DNA from: CBDFGK01 sp965247075
GTDB lineage: Bacteria; Pseudomonadota; Gammaproteobacteria; Pseudomonadales; Halieaceae
Direction: 5' to 3'
Length of the DNA: 64,000 nucleotides
Assembly: GCA_965247075.1 (NCBI GenBank)
Contig: CBDFGK010000003.1
Coordinates: 744,001-808,000 of the forward strand
Every line of letters begins with the position of its first letter. Position 1 is the stretch's first letter. The position numbers and the translations under genes were made by a program. This document shows positions 42,435 through 50,690 of the stretch, piece after piece. The notes beneath the pieces were generated by a model. It made no database searches. It had not been told where the DNA came from and saw only the letters and a list, made by a program, of their open reading frames with translations.

Positions 42435-43286
42435 ATGGGAGATTGTAAATTTTGTGGTAAGCCTGCTGGGTTCTTACGTAGTTCACATAAAGAATGTAAA
42501 GCGAAAGATGAGACAGAAAAACGAGAACGTAAAATTGCAAAACAAAATATTATCACACAAATAGAAAATGCTGGGGTCGCAGAAAGTGACTTGCCAGCAT
42601 TGGAGAAAAAAATAAATGCGATTGCAGAATCAAATAAAATTGATAATGCAACCACAAATAGTCTTATCGTGTCTGGCTGGGAAAAATCTGTAGAAAGAGC
42701 ATTTGACGATGGTATCTTAACTGAAGAAGAGCAATCCAATTTAACCAACTTAGTGGAACATTTTTTTCTCTCTCAAGCTCAACTAGATAAAAATGGAGCA
42801 TTTACAAAAATCATAAAAGGTGCGGTGTTACGAGACGTAATGGATGGCATTATCTCTGAAAGGGTAAAAATTGATAGGAGCCTCCCTTTTAATCTTCAAA
42901 AAACGGAAAAGGTTATTTGGCTTTTCCAAGATGTTGAATATTACGAGCAAAAGAAAAGAACACAATATGTTGGAGGTTCACAGGGTGTCAGCATACGCAT
43001 TGCCAAAGGTCTTTACTATCGTACTGGTGCATTTAAGGGCGAACGTGTTGAAACACATGAAACAATCCATGCCGATACAGGATTGCTAGGGGTGACAAAC
43101 AAGCATATTTATTTTTCTGGTGGTGCTAAAAGCTTTCGTATCAGGCATGACAAAATAGTTTCATTTGAGCCGTTTTCAGATGGTATTGGCCTGCAAAGAG
43201 ATGCAGCAACAGCAAAACCGCAATCATTTGTAACTGGTGATGGTTGGTTTACATACAACCTAATAACCAATGTCGCACGGTTGTAA
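42435..43286 (+). CDS. Cassette-encoded zinc-ribbon protein with PH-like C terminus, function unknown
   Basis: A 283-aa AT-rich cassette gene. The N terminus has Cys4-x2-Cys7 and His18-x2-Cys21 (CKFCGKPAGFLRSSHKEC), a short zinc ribbon. Residues ~25-160 are helical and charged, with a TerB-like pattern of helices (ERAFDDGILTEEEQSNLTNL). The C-terminal ~110 residues contain YYRTGAFKGERVETHETIHA, LLGVTNKHIYFSGGAKSFRI and KIVSFEPFSDGIGL, resembling a bacterial PH/GRAM-like beta domain. The combination suggests a sensor or membrane-linked effector, but no function is known to me. The cassette starts TTAGAAG at 42404, and its attC R'' CTTCTAAC is the exact complement, which confirms the boundaries. 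Confidence 0.75.
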   Translation: MGDCKFCGKPAGFLRSSHKECKAKDETEKRERKIAKQNIITQIENAGVAESDLPALEKKINAIAESNKIDNATTNSLIVSGWEKSVERAFDDGILTEEEQSNLTNLVEHFFLSQAQLDKNGAFTKIIKGAVLRDVMDGIISERVKIDRSLPFNLQKTEKVIWLFQDVEYYEQKKRTQYVGGSQGVSIRIAKGLYYRTGAFKGERVETHETIHADTGLLGVTNKHIYFSGGAKSFRIRHDKIVSFEPFSDGIGLQRDAATAKPQSFVTGDGWFTYNLITNVARL

Positions 43287-43293
43287 CAATGGC

Positions 43294-43348
43294 TTCTAAC
43301 GAATAAGGATAAGTCGCGCGCAGCCGCGACTTTATCATATTGTTGAAC
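43294..43348 (+). other. Integron attC site 5
   Basis: TTCTAAC (43294-43300) and GTTGAAC (43342-43348) flank the same stem as attC 3. It closes the zinc-ribbon cassette. The R' tail TTGAAC starts a second copy of the cassette found after attC 3. Confidence 0.85.
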
Positions 43349-43481
43349 AAGCCCGGAGCCATTCCAACCCTTCCTGTTTATAGCAGATATCTATTTCTGA
43401 GTTTGGATTTCCGGTGCCAGTAACACCAGCGGTAATTTTCTCTGGACGAGAGAACTCCGCGCCCAATATTGGCGATAAAAA
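43298..43481 (+). repeat. 184-bp direct repeat, copy 2
   Basis: Matches 36450-36633 with two differences seen. It contains the minus-strand tail of the same unrecognised gene (stop at 43335-43337). The sequence runs on past GATAAAAA without IS66, but an in-frame stop follows about 15 bp further, so this gene copy is also a fragment. Confidence 0.9.
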
Positions 43482-43546
43482 CGATGGCTATTTCATAGCG
43501 TTAATCGTCCTCCGGCGCTAATAAATGGTGATCGTGTACCGGTGGC

Positions 43547-43866
43547 TTAAGTTGACCGCCAAGCTGGAGGCATGAAGGCAATAACTGACATGGGACTTTT
43601 ACACCGCCGACATTTGAATGAGGGCCTGGTCGCGGCAGATGGATACGTGACCATGACTCGCCATACCGTTTGAATGAGTTGCAGTATCCCTTTCGAATTA
43701 CCATGCAAAAAACCATAGTCCCTCACACGCCGAAAGGCCTTGGGCAACACATGTTGAAACACCAACCGGAGAAAGTGTTCGCCTGTGACTTTGCGTGTCC
43801 CCACTTTTCCCGTTTGGCTATCCAGAAACCGGAATGTGACATGTATACCATCCCCCCGCCGCGTTA
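43547..43866 (-). pseudogene. C-terminal remnant of an IS91-family transposase
   Basis: The minus-strand frame GKVGTRKVTGEHFLRLVFQH then VLPKAFRRVRDYGFLHGNSK is the conserved region near the end of IS91-type Y2 transposases. It finishes with a CxxC pair (FKCRRCKSPMSVIAFMPP). The frame is broken near 43866 and the HUH and tyrosine motifs are missing. IS91-type elements move by rolling circle and often sit next to cassette arrays. Confidence 0.8.
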
Positions 43867-43915
43867 ATTGTCCGCCTCACGCCTGTTTTACCAATTTGCT
43901 GTCAATCAGAAATTA

Positions 43916-44039
43916 ATCATTTATGATCTATTATTGACCCTTTCACAGAATTTTCTATCATATTTGACCCTTTGATGCCATTAAGCCATCATTTGTGATA
44001 TATATTCGCCCAATTCATTCATAATCAATCATATTTGAT
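43916..44039. promoter_or_regulatory. Four palindromic operators upstream of hipB
   Basis: The 12-bp motif ATCATNTNTGAT occurs at 43916-43927 (ATCATTTATGAT), 43957-43968 (ATCATATTTGAC), 43988-43999 (ATCATTTGTGAT) and 44028-44039 (ATCATATTTGAT). Start spacings of 41, 31 and 40 bp are near whole helical turns, so all sites face the same side. The last ends 3 bp before the hipB ATG. Co-operative autorepression by HipB is the natural inference. Confidence 0.7.
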
Positions 44040-44042
44040 AAA

Positions 44043-44369
44043 ATGAAAATCACTGACATAACACCGCATAGTGCCGCCTTAAAAGAACTGGGCCGACGCC
44101 TCGCATTACTGAGAAAACAGCAAGGATTCACGCAAGCCAGGATTGCCAGTGCGGCTGGCTTGGGTATAGCAACTGTGAACCGGATCGAGGCCGGACAAGA
44201 TGCCCAGCTCAGCTCTTGGCTCAAGCTGTTTAAAGTTCTGGGTATCGCGTCCGCATTGGATGTTCTGCTCCCTGAGGAAATTCTTTCCCCAATGACTGAG
44301 GCTATAAAACAAAACAGGAAGCGTAAGATGCCCTCAAAGAAGAAAGGCACCTGGGAGGATGGTAAGTGA
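44043..44369 (+). CDS. hipB: HipB-type antitoxin (XRE family)
   Basis: A 108-aa DNA-binding protein. The helix-turn-helix is LRKQQGFTQARIASAAGLGI then ATVNRIEAGQDAQLSSWLKL (residues ~24-62), and the C-terminal tail is basic. It should repress its own operon through the four upstream palindromes and neutralise HipA. ATG 44043 follows the last operator closely, so repression may also block ribosome access. The stop overlaps the HipA start (GTGA). Confidence 0.87.
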   Translation: MKITDITPHSAALKELGRRLALLRKQQGFTQARIASAAGLGIATVNRIEAGQDAQLSSWLKLFKVLGIASALDVLLPEEILSPMTEAIKQNRKRKMPSKKKGTWEDGK

Positions 44370-45664
44370 CTATAGCCACGGTACGGCTATGGGGCACAAC
44401 GATAGGTTATGCATCCATGGACCATGACGAGGCCTTCGCTCGCTTTGAATATGACCCGGCATTCGTAGAAATGGGAATCGAGCTGGCCCCGCTGATGATG
44501 CCAGCCCAAGCAGGAAAGATTTACCGATTCCCGGAACTTCATCCACGCTCCTTTCATGGCCTTCCCGGTCTACTTTCAGATAGCCTACCTGACAAATACG
44601 GTAAGCGATTGATTGATGTATGGCTTGCACAGACCGGTCGCTCGGCAACCGAATTCAACGCTGTAGATCGCTTGTGCTATGTCGGGATACGCGGCATGGG
44701 GGCACTGGAGTTTGAACCATCGTCCGACAGTCTCGAGCGTGCTTCAAAAGAACTACAAGTACAAGCTCTTGTTGAGCTGGCTTCGATCGCTTTTGCAAGC
44801 AAAAAGTGCCTGGACGTCAAGTTAGGTGAGACAGACTCAGACCAGGGATTGCTGGACATCCTCAGTGTTGGCACATCCGCCGGTGGTGCCCGTGCCAAGG
44901 CTGTTATTGCTTACAATGAGAAGACCAAGACCATTCGCTCGGGGCAGCTAGACCTAGCCCCAGGGTACGAGCACTGGTTGATCAAATTTGACGGAGTAAA
45001 GTATAGCGGTGACTGGGGCATAGCTGACCCTGCCGGTTATGGGCTACTGGAATACAGCTATCACCGAATGGCCAATGAATGCGATATTGACATGATGGAA
45101 TGTCGCTTGCTCTCTGAGAATGGGCGTCATCACTTCATGACCCGTCGGTTCGACCGGAGCAATGATGGGGACAAGTATTTTGTCCAGACTCTAGCTGCCC
45201 TCAACCACTTCGATTACTACGAAACCGGGGCATATTCCTACGAACAAATCATCATGATGATGCGTCAACTGGGGATGCCTGTGAACATGATCGAACAGCA
45301 AGTACGTCGAACTATTTTCAACCTGGTCGGTTGTAATCAGGATGACCATGTCAAGAACTTTGGGTTCATAATGGACAGGCGGGGAATATGGTCACTCACG
45401 CCTGCTTATGACCTCTGTCATTCAGAGGGAAGTGACTTTACAAATACACATCAATTGAGTCTGAATGGCGAATTGAAACAATTCGGAATTACAGATCTGA
45501 AGCATCTTGAAGGATATGCCGGATTACCGCGAAATTTCCACAAACGTGTATTAGAGAAAACCTTGGACGCGTTCTCTGGATGGGAAAGAGTGGCAAAGGA
45601 CCTCGAGATTCCCATCCAATTACAAAAACATGTACTTGGCACCCTAAGAATGGGTTGGACTTGA
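44366..45664 (+). CDS. hipA: HipA-type serine/threonine kinase toxin
   Basis: A 432-aa protein of normal HipA length with a GTG start. The N-terminal domain ends in ELHPRSFHGLPGLLSDSLPD, a HipA hallmark. The kinase part has STSAGGARAKAVIAYNEK-like P-loop residues (SVGTSAGGARAKAVIAYN), LIKFDGV, the catalytic loop GCNQDDHVKNFGFIMDRRG (Asp/Asn), and WSLTPAYDLCHS with the metal-binding Asp. HipA kinases phosphorylate aminoacyl-tRNA synthetases and induce dormancy. All motifs are present, making this the only complete toxin of the window. It ends 30 bp from the convergent rmlB. Confidence 0.87.
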   Translation: MTIATVRLWGTTIGYASMDHDEAFARFEYDPAFVEMGIELAPLMMPAQAGKIYRFPELHPRSFHGLPGLLSDSLPDKYGKRLIDVWLAQTGRSATEFNAVDRLCYVGIRGMGALEFEPSSDSLERASKELQVQALVELASIAFASKKCLDVKLGETDSDQGLLDILSVGTSAGGARAKAVIAYNEKTKTIRSGQLDLAPGYEHWLIKFDGVKYSGDWGIADPAGYGLLEYSYHRMANECDIDMMECRLLSENGRHHFMTRRFDRSNDGDKYFVQTLAALNHFDYYETGAYSYEQIIMMMRQLGMPVNMIEQQVRRTIFNLVGCNQDDHVKNFGFIMDRRGIWSLTPAYDLCHSEGSDFTNTHQLSLNGELKQFGITDLKHLEGYAGLPRNFHKRVLEKTLDAFSGWERVAKDLEIPIQLQKHVLGTLRMGWT

Positions 45665-45694
45665 TAGTTATACAGCTCGGCTGAGCAAACAGGA

Positions 45695-46807
45695 TCAACC
45701 GCTTGGATTCCCATCAGAGGAAGGGTAGTAGTTACAAGGCTGACCGTTGAATTGCACTGATCCTGCCCACCAGTCTTCGTGATCCAGAAACCAGTCGATG
45801 GTCGCCTCGATACCGGTTTCAAAACTGTGCCGGGGCCGGTAGCCCAACTCGGCGGTTATTTTACCTGCATCTATGGCGTAACGGCGATCGTGGCCTGCGC
45901 GGTCGGTAACATATTCAATCAGACTGGCTGCCGCATCCCCCCGTGCCACCGGCGTATCCGGAAAGCGTCGGGCCAGGTCGGGCGCGGCGGCGAACCGCTG
46001 GTCAACGCGCTCACACAACAGTTGCACGATATCGATGTTGGTCCACTCGTTGTTGCCACCAATATTATAGGTTTCGCCGATACGGCCGCCTTCAAGCACC
46101 AGCTCAATGCCTCGACAATGATCCTCTACATACAGCCAGTCGCGAATATTTTTACCATCACCGTATACCGGCAGCAGCTTACCCCGCAGGATGTTGGTCA
46201 GGCACAGCGGCACCAGCTTCTCGGGAAAGTGCCAGGGTCCATAATTGTTCGAGCAATTGCTGGTGGTGACCTGCAAGCCATAGGTGTGGTGATAGGCGCG
46301 CACCAGGTGATCTGAAGCCGCCTTGCTCGCCGAGTAAGGTGAGTTGGGTTCATATTTCTGATCTTCGAAGAAAGCCGGTGCATCACTGGCCAGTGAGCCG
46401 TACACCTCATCTGTGGAAACGTGATGAAAGCGATGCGGCAAGTCACCATCCAGCCAGACCGTGCGGGCCGCTTTGAGCAGGCTGTGGGTGCCCACGACAT
46501 TGCTTTCAATAAATGTATCGGGGCCACCGATAGAGCGATCGACGTGGCTCTCAGCCGCAAAATGCACAATGGTGTCCAACTGCTGTTCGGTCAGCAGCGC
46601 CGCTACCCGTGCCTCATCGCAGATGTTGGCGTGCACAAACTGAAAGTTGGGGTGATCGTCCAGCTCCGACAGGTTGGCCCGATTACCCGCATAGGTCAGC
46701 GCGTCATAGGCGAGCACAAAATCTTGCGGGTGGGCGCGCAACCAGTGGTGCACAAAATTGGCGCCGATAAAGCCGGCCGCGCCGGTAACCAGGAGTCGGC
46801 GGCTCAC
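45695..46807 (-). CDS. rmlB: dTDP-glucose 4,6-dehydratase
   Basis: About 370 residues from GTG 46807, which overlaps the rmlD stop (GTGA). The NAD site is LLVTGAAGFIGANFVHHWL; the catalytic block has HVSTDEVYGSLA and YSASKAASDHLVRAYHHTYG (YxxxK). TSNCSNNYGPWHFPEKLVPL and GDGKNIRDWLYVEDHCRGIE are typical of RmlB. It converts dTDP-glucose to dTDP-4-keto-6-deoxyglucose. The last ~18 residues (VQFNGQPCNYYPSSDGNPSG region) are unlike the usual end and may be read from island DNA. Confidence 0.94.
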   Translation of the reverse strand: MSRRLLVTGAAGFIGANFVHHWLRAHPQDFVLAYDALTYAGNRANLSELDDHPNFQFVHANICDEARVAALLTEQQLDTIVHFAAESHVDRSIGGPDTFIESNVVGTHSLLKAARTVWLDGDLPHRFHHVSTDEVYGSLASDAPAFFEDQKYEPNSPYSASKAASDHLVRAYHHTYGLQVTTSNCSNNYGPWHFPEKLVPLCLTNILRGKLLPVYGDGKNIRDWLYVEDHCRGIELVLEGGRIGETYNIGGNNEWTNIDIVQLLCERVDQRFAAAPDLARRFPDTPVARGDAAASLIEYVTDRAGHDRRYAIDAGKITAELGYRPRHSFETGIEATIDWFLDHEDWWAGSVQFNGQPCNYYPSSDGNPSG

Positions 46808-47673
46808 AGCGCTTGCCGCTCCGTTAGCATATTGCGCAATTGCGTCTGCCATGGCAGCTGCGAATTGCCCAGCAATGCCGTGGTCGCACCGCAATCGAGC
46901 GCACTGTAAGCAGGCCTTTGCGCGGCTGTCGGATATTCATCCGTGGCAATCGCCTCGATAGTCACATCCCGATCAACAAGACCCAGCTTGCCTGCCTCTG
47001 TCAATATGGCCTCGGCAAACTCGTGCCAACTGCAACTGCCGCCGTCAGTCCAGTGATAAATGCCATGCGCAGCGGGCTGATCCACGAACAACCACAGGAC
47101 CTGGGCCAGGCCGCGGGCCCAGGTGGGTGCACCCACCTGATCACCAACAACACGCAATTCATCCCGCTCGTCCATCAGGCGCAACATGGTTTTCACAAAA
47201 TTCGCACCAGAATTGGAATATACCCAGGCACTGCGCAGTACTACCGAGTGCAGTGGCAAAATTTCCATCACGCGTCGCTCTCCCGCCAGCTTACTGTGGC
47301 CGTAAATCCCCAGGGGCCGGGGTTCCTGGCGGGTCGTGTAAGGCGTTGCAGAGCTGCCATCAAAAACAAAATCCGTGGATACGTGCAGCAGTCGTGCGCC
47401 AATCTGTTGCGTTGCTATGGCCAAATAGCCGGGGCCTTCTGCATTGACCTGCACGGCCAGGTCCGGTTTTGTTTCGGCGCCGTCAACCGCCGTATAGGCG
47501 GCGGCATTAATGATGAGCTGCGGCTTTGCTGGCAGCACGTAATCCAGCACCGCTTGCTGATTGGCAATATCCAGCTCCGCCCGACCCGCGAGCAAAAGCT
47601 CTACATCCGCCGGCGCGGTTTTCTGCAGCTCCTGCCCCAGCTGCCCCTGAGCCCCAACTATGAGTACGCGCAT
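46804..47673 (-). CDS. rmlD: dTDP-4-dehydrorhamnose reductase
   Basis: From ATG 47673, 289 residues. The nucleotide site is MRVLIVGAQGQLGQELQ, followed by INAAAYTAVDGAETKPDLA, LLHVSTDFVFDGSSATPYTT, and the catalytic Tyr-Lys in LGIYGHSKLAGERRV. It performs the last step to dTDP-L-rhamnose. The gene precedes rmlB with a 4-bp overlap; the pair faces rmlA-rmlC across the island. An ATG 30 bp upstream would add residues before the glycine-rich strand and is less likely. Confidence 0.94.
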   Translation of the reverse strand: MRVLIVGAQGQLGQELQKTAPADVELLLAGRAELDIANQQAVLDYVLPAKPQLIINAAAYTAVDGAETKPDLAVQVNAEGPGYLAIATQQIGARLLHVSTDFVFDGSSATPYTTRQEPRPLGIYGHSKLAGERRVMEILPLHSVVLRSAWVYSNSGANFVKTMLRLMDERDELRVVGDQVGAPTWARGLAQVLWLFVDQPAAHGIYHWTDGGSCSWHEFAEAILTEAGKLGLVDRDVTIEAIATDEYPTAAQRPAYSALDCGATTALLGNSQLPWQTQLRNMLTERQAL

Positions 47674-48144
47674 GAAAAAAGAATCACTCCTGACTATGTC
47701 CATTATCGGTATGCAATTCTAGCAATTCCGCCCACGTTGCTGTCACCGCAGCAAGGGTTTCCAGTATGCGAATGTTGTCGAACCGCATCGACAAAGTGGT
47801 TATCGGCGTAACTGCGTTGCAGGTCACCACTGGCCGGCAAGTCTGACAGGGTCTCGGGATACCGGCGACACAACTTCGGCAATAGCGCCAACATTTATCT
47901 TCAGCGGGTCTATCCGGTAGTGTTACGTTCTGCTATCAGGGTTTTTAAATCGAGATCGCGTTCGCTGCGGCGCGCTCCGAATGTGGCCACCATACGCCAA
48001 CTTATTTTCCACTTGCAATCTTTGGCATGCTAACACACCCGTGCAATCTGACGGTGTTACTTTTTTGGTTTAATGCCTATACTGCGCCCTGAAATCGGAC
48101 CCAACCATTACGCTGCCTAAACTGCTGACTTTTCGATAACGACT
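47674..48144. other. Intergenic region between rmlD and pitA
   Basis: About 470 bp without a confident gene. A minus-strand frame of 63 codons (47894-47703, with LPASGDLQRSYADNHFVDAV) looks protein-like but has no recognisable family and stops occur upstream in that frame. It may be the end of a decayed gene. The right part should hold the pitA promoter. Confidence 0.4.
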
Positions 48145-49422
48145 ATGGAAATTATTGCTAGCTACGGGCAGGTTCTGCTCATTCTCGCCTGCCTGTTCGG
48201 GCTTTTCATGGCCTGGGGTGTGGGCGCCAATGATGTCGCCAATGCCATGGGCACCTCGGTCGGCGCCGGTGCACTGACCATTCGGCAGGCGATTCTAATC
48301 GCCATCATATTTGAATTTATGGGCGCCTACCTCGCCGGCGGAGAAGTCACCAGCACCATTCGCAAGGGCATTATCGACCCCGCTGTCTTAAGCGAAAACC
48401 CCGAATTACTCGTATTCGGCATGATGTCAGCCCTACTGGCAGCCGGTACCTGGTTGTTAATAGCCAGCAGCATGGGCTGGCCCGTATCGACCACGCACTC
48501 CATCGTCGGGGCGATTGTCGGTTTCGCCGCGGTCGGCATATCTCCCGATATTGTCAGCTGGAGCAAGGTGGCCTCTATCGTCGCCAGTTGGGTGGTTTCG
48601 CCCATGCTGGCAGGTACGATCTCCTTTGCCCTGTTTCTCAGTGTGCAGAAATTGATTCTCGATACGGAAAACCCCTTCACTCGCGCCAAGCGTTACATCC
48701 CCCTCTATATGTGGGTGGTCGGTTTTATGATCTCCATGGTGACCCTGCTGAAGGGGCTCAAGCATGTGGGTATTGAACTGGACCTGGGCATGGGCTCCAG
48801 ATTCAACAATGCACTGCCAATCAGTGTCGCAGTGGGATTGCTAGTGGCCTTGATAGGCGCAATGTTGTTGCACCGCGTCAAGGAAGTGAAAGATGAGGCG
48901 CACCCGTTTGATAGCGTCGAGCGCGTATTCGCTATCCTGATGATATTCACCGCCTGTGCCATGGCTTTCGCACACGGTTCCAACGACGTGGCCAACGCGG
49001 TCGGTCCGCTCGCGGCAGTGGCCAGCACCATCGCCTCGGGCGGCGATATCGTCTCCAAATCCAGCTTGCCCTGGTGGATTTTGTTGCTTGGCGGCGGCGG
49101 CATCGTGTTCGGCCTGGCCACCTACGGCTTCAAGGTCATCGCCACGGTCGGCAAGAAGATCACCGAGCTCACCCCCAGTCGCGGCTTCGCGGCCGAGTTG
49201 GGCGCCGCCTCCACGGTGGTTATTGCCTCCGCCTCCGGCCTGCCCATTTCCACCACGCACACGCTGGTGGGAGCCATACTGGGGGTCGGCCTGGCACGCG
49301 GTATTGCCGCCCTCAACCTGCGGGTTATTGTGACCATTTTTGTTTCCTGGTTGATTACATTGCCAGCGGGTGCTGCCCTGGCGATCTTCTTTTTCTTCAT
49401 TTTCAAGGCTACCTTCACCTGA
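48145..49422 (+). CDS. pitA: Low-affinity inorganic phosphate transporter (Pit family)
   Basis: A 425-aa membrane protein with about ten helices in two inverted repeats. Each repeat has the Pit signature: GVGANDVANAMGTSVGAGAL in the first and AHGSNDVANAVGPLAAVAST in the second. Paired GxPxSTTH loops (MGWPVSTTHSIVGAIVGFA and SGLPISTTHTLVGAILGVG) line the path. It imports metal-phosphate with protons or sodium. It is followed 22 bp later by argE, probably without functional link. Confidence 0.92.
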   Translation: MEIIASYGQVLLILACLFGLFMAWGVGANDVANAMGTSVGAGALTIRQAILIAIIFEFMGAYLAGGEVTSTIRKGIIDPAVLSENPELLVFGMMSALLAAGTWLLIASSMGWPVSTTHSIVGAIVGFAAVGISPDIVSWSKVASIVASWVVSPMLAGTISFALFLSVQKLILDTENPFTRAKRYIPLYMWVVGFMISMVTLLKGLKHVGIELDLGMGSRFNNALPISVAVGLLVALIGAMLLHRVKEVKDEAHPFDSVERVFAILMIFTACAMAFAHGSNDVANAVGPLAAVASTIASGGDIVSKSSLPWWILLLGGGGIVFGLATYGFKVIATVGKKITELTPSRGFAAELGAASTVVIASASGLPISTTHTLVGAILGVGLARGIAALNLRVIVTIFVSWLITLPAGAALAIFFFFIFKATFT

Positions 49423-49444
49423 CCACCTGCACTAGACTGGATGA

Positions 49445-50599
49445 ATGAGTACATCCTCACTTCCCGGTCCGGTGCATTTTTTACAAGAGCTGGTGGCGCT
49501 GCCTTCGGTAAGCTCTACCAATCCCCAGCTCGATCAGGGTAATCGCCCGGTTATCGACTTGCTGGCACAGCGCCTGGAAGGTCTCGGCTTCACCATTGAA
49601 CTGATGCCACTGAATGACACGGGCAGCAAAGCCAATTTAATTGCCAGCCGCGGCACTGGGCCCGGCGGGCTGGTACTGGCGGGTCACACCGACACCGTGC
49701 CCTACGATGACGAATTGTGGAATTTCAATCCTCTGGCCATCACCGAGCGCGACCAGCGCCTGTACGGACTGGGCAGCACAGACATGAAAGGTTTTTTCCC
49801 GCTGGCACTGGCAGCGGCGGCAAAGTTTACCGATACACCACTGCGCCAACCGCTGATCATCCTGGCGACTGCCGATGAGGAGAGTTCCATGTCCGGCGCC
49901 AGAGCGCTGGCCGAGGCGGGCAGGCCGCTGGCCAGGCAGGCCATCATCGGCGAGCCCACCGGATTGGTGCCAGTGCGCCTGCACAAGGGCATCATGATGG
50001 AGGCCATTCGCATCAGCGGCAGTTCGGGGCATTCGTCAGACCCATCCCTGGGACAAAATGCCCTGGACGGTTTGCACGCCGTACTCGGTGACCTGATGAA
50101 TTACCGGGACTCACTGCGCCGGCGCAACCTCCATCCTTTGCTGGATATCGCCTACCCCACACTCAATCTGGGCTGTGTACACGGCGGCGACAATCCCAAT
50201 CGCATTTGCGGGCAGGCTGAAATTCACTTCGATGTGCGCGTGACCCCCGGTCTGACAAATACGCAGATACGTGAAGAAATCCGCCGGCGACTGAGCGGTA
50301 TTGCCGATCAACACCAACTGCAGTTCGACATGCAGTCGCTCATTGCCGGGGCAGACCCCTATGAACAGGCAGCCGATAGCGAGCTGGTGTTGCTGGCAGA
50401 AAAGCTCACCGGTCACCGCGCTGAAGCTGTGGCGTTCGCCACCGAAGCGCCCTACCTGCAACAACTGGGCATGGCTACCATCGTGTTGGGACCCGGCTCC
50501 ATAAAGCGCGCCCACCAGCCGGATGAGTACATCGAACTGGACCAGTTCCAGCCCTGTATTGAACTATTGCAACAGTTCATCGGTCACTACTGCGCCTGA
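49445..50599 (+). CDS. argE: Acetylornithine deacetylase
   Basis: A 384-aa M20-family zinc hydrolase. Zinc-site motifs: LVLAGHTDTVPYDDELW (H-x-D), GLGSTDMKGFFPLALAA (the bridging Asp), LATADEESSMSGARALAEAG (catalytic Glu pair) and AIIGEPTGLVPVRLHKG. The dimerisation domain begins GSSGHSSDPSLGQNALDG, and the last His is in GPGSIKRAHQPDEYI. It removes the acetyl group from N-acetylornithine in arginine synthesis. The next gene encodes the first step of the same pathway. ATG 49445 is preferred over the ATG 4 bp earlier, which is out of frame. Confidence 0.92.
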   Translation: MSTSSLPGPVHFLQELVALPSVSSTNPQLDQGNRPVIDLLAQRLEGLGFTIELMPLNDTGSKANLIASRGTGPGGLVLAGHTDTVPYDDELWNFNPLAITERDQRLYGLGSTDMKGFFPLALAAAAKFTDTPLRQPLIILATADEESSMSGARALAEAGRPLARQAIIGEPTGLVPVRLHKGIMMEAIRISGSSGHSSDPSLGQNALDGLHAVLGDLMNYRDSLRRRNLHPLLDIAYPTLNLGCVHGGDNPNRICGQAEIHFDVRVTPGLTNTQIREEIRRRLSGIADQHQLQFDMQSLIAGADPYEQAADSELVLLAEKLTGHRAEAVAFATEAPYLQQLGMATIVLGPGSIKRAHQPDEYIELDQFQPCIELLQQFIGHYCA

Positions 50600-50690
50600 A
50601 ACTGAGCCAGACTCTGTGAAATACTGCCATTGGGCAATGCCCCTCTAATGGGGTAACCTTACTAATTGCCAGATTTTTCAATGAGTTAGC

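Noticed and set aside
33818..43348. CRISPR array reading of the repeated palindromes
   Set aside because: The repeats differ in length and sequence, are separated by whole genes, and show R'/R'' boxes of attC sites.
47703..47894. Small protein gene between rmlD and pitA
   Set aside because: 63 codons with no recognised family and no visible ribosome site; left as an unassigned interval.
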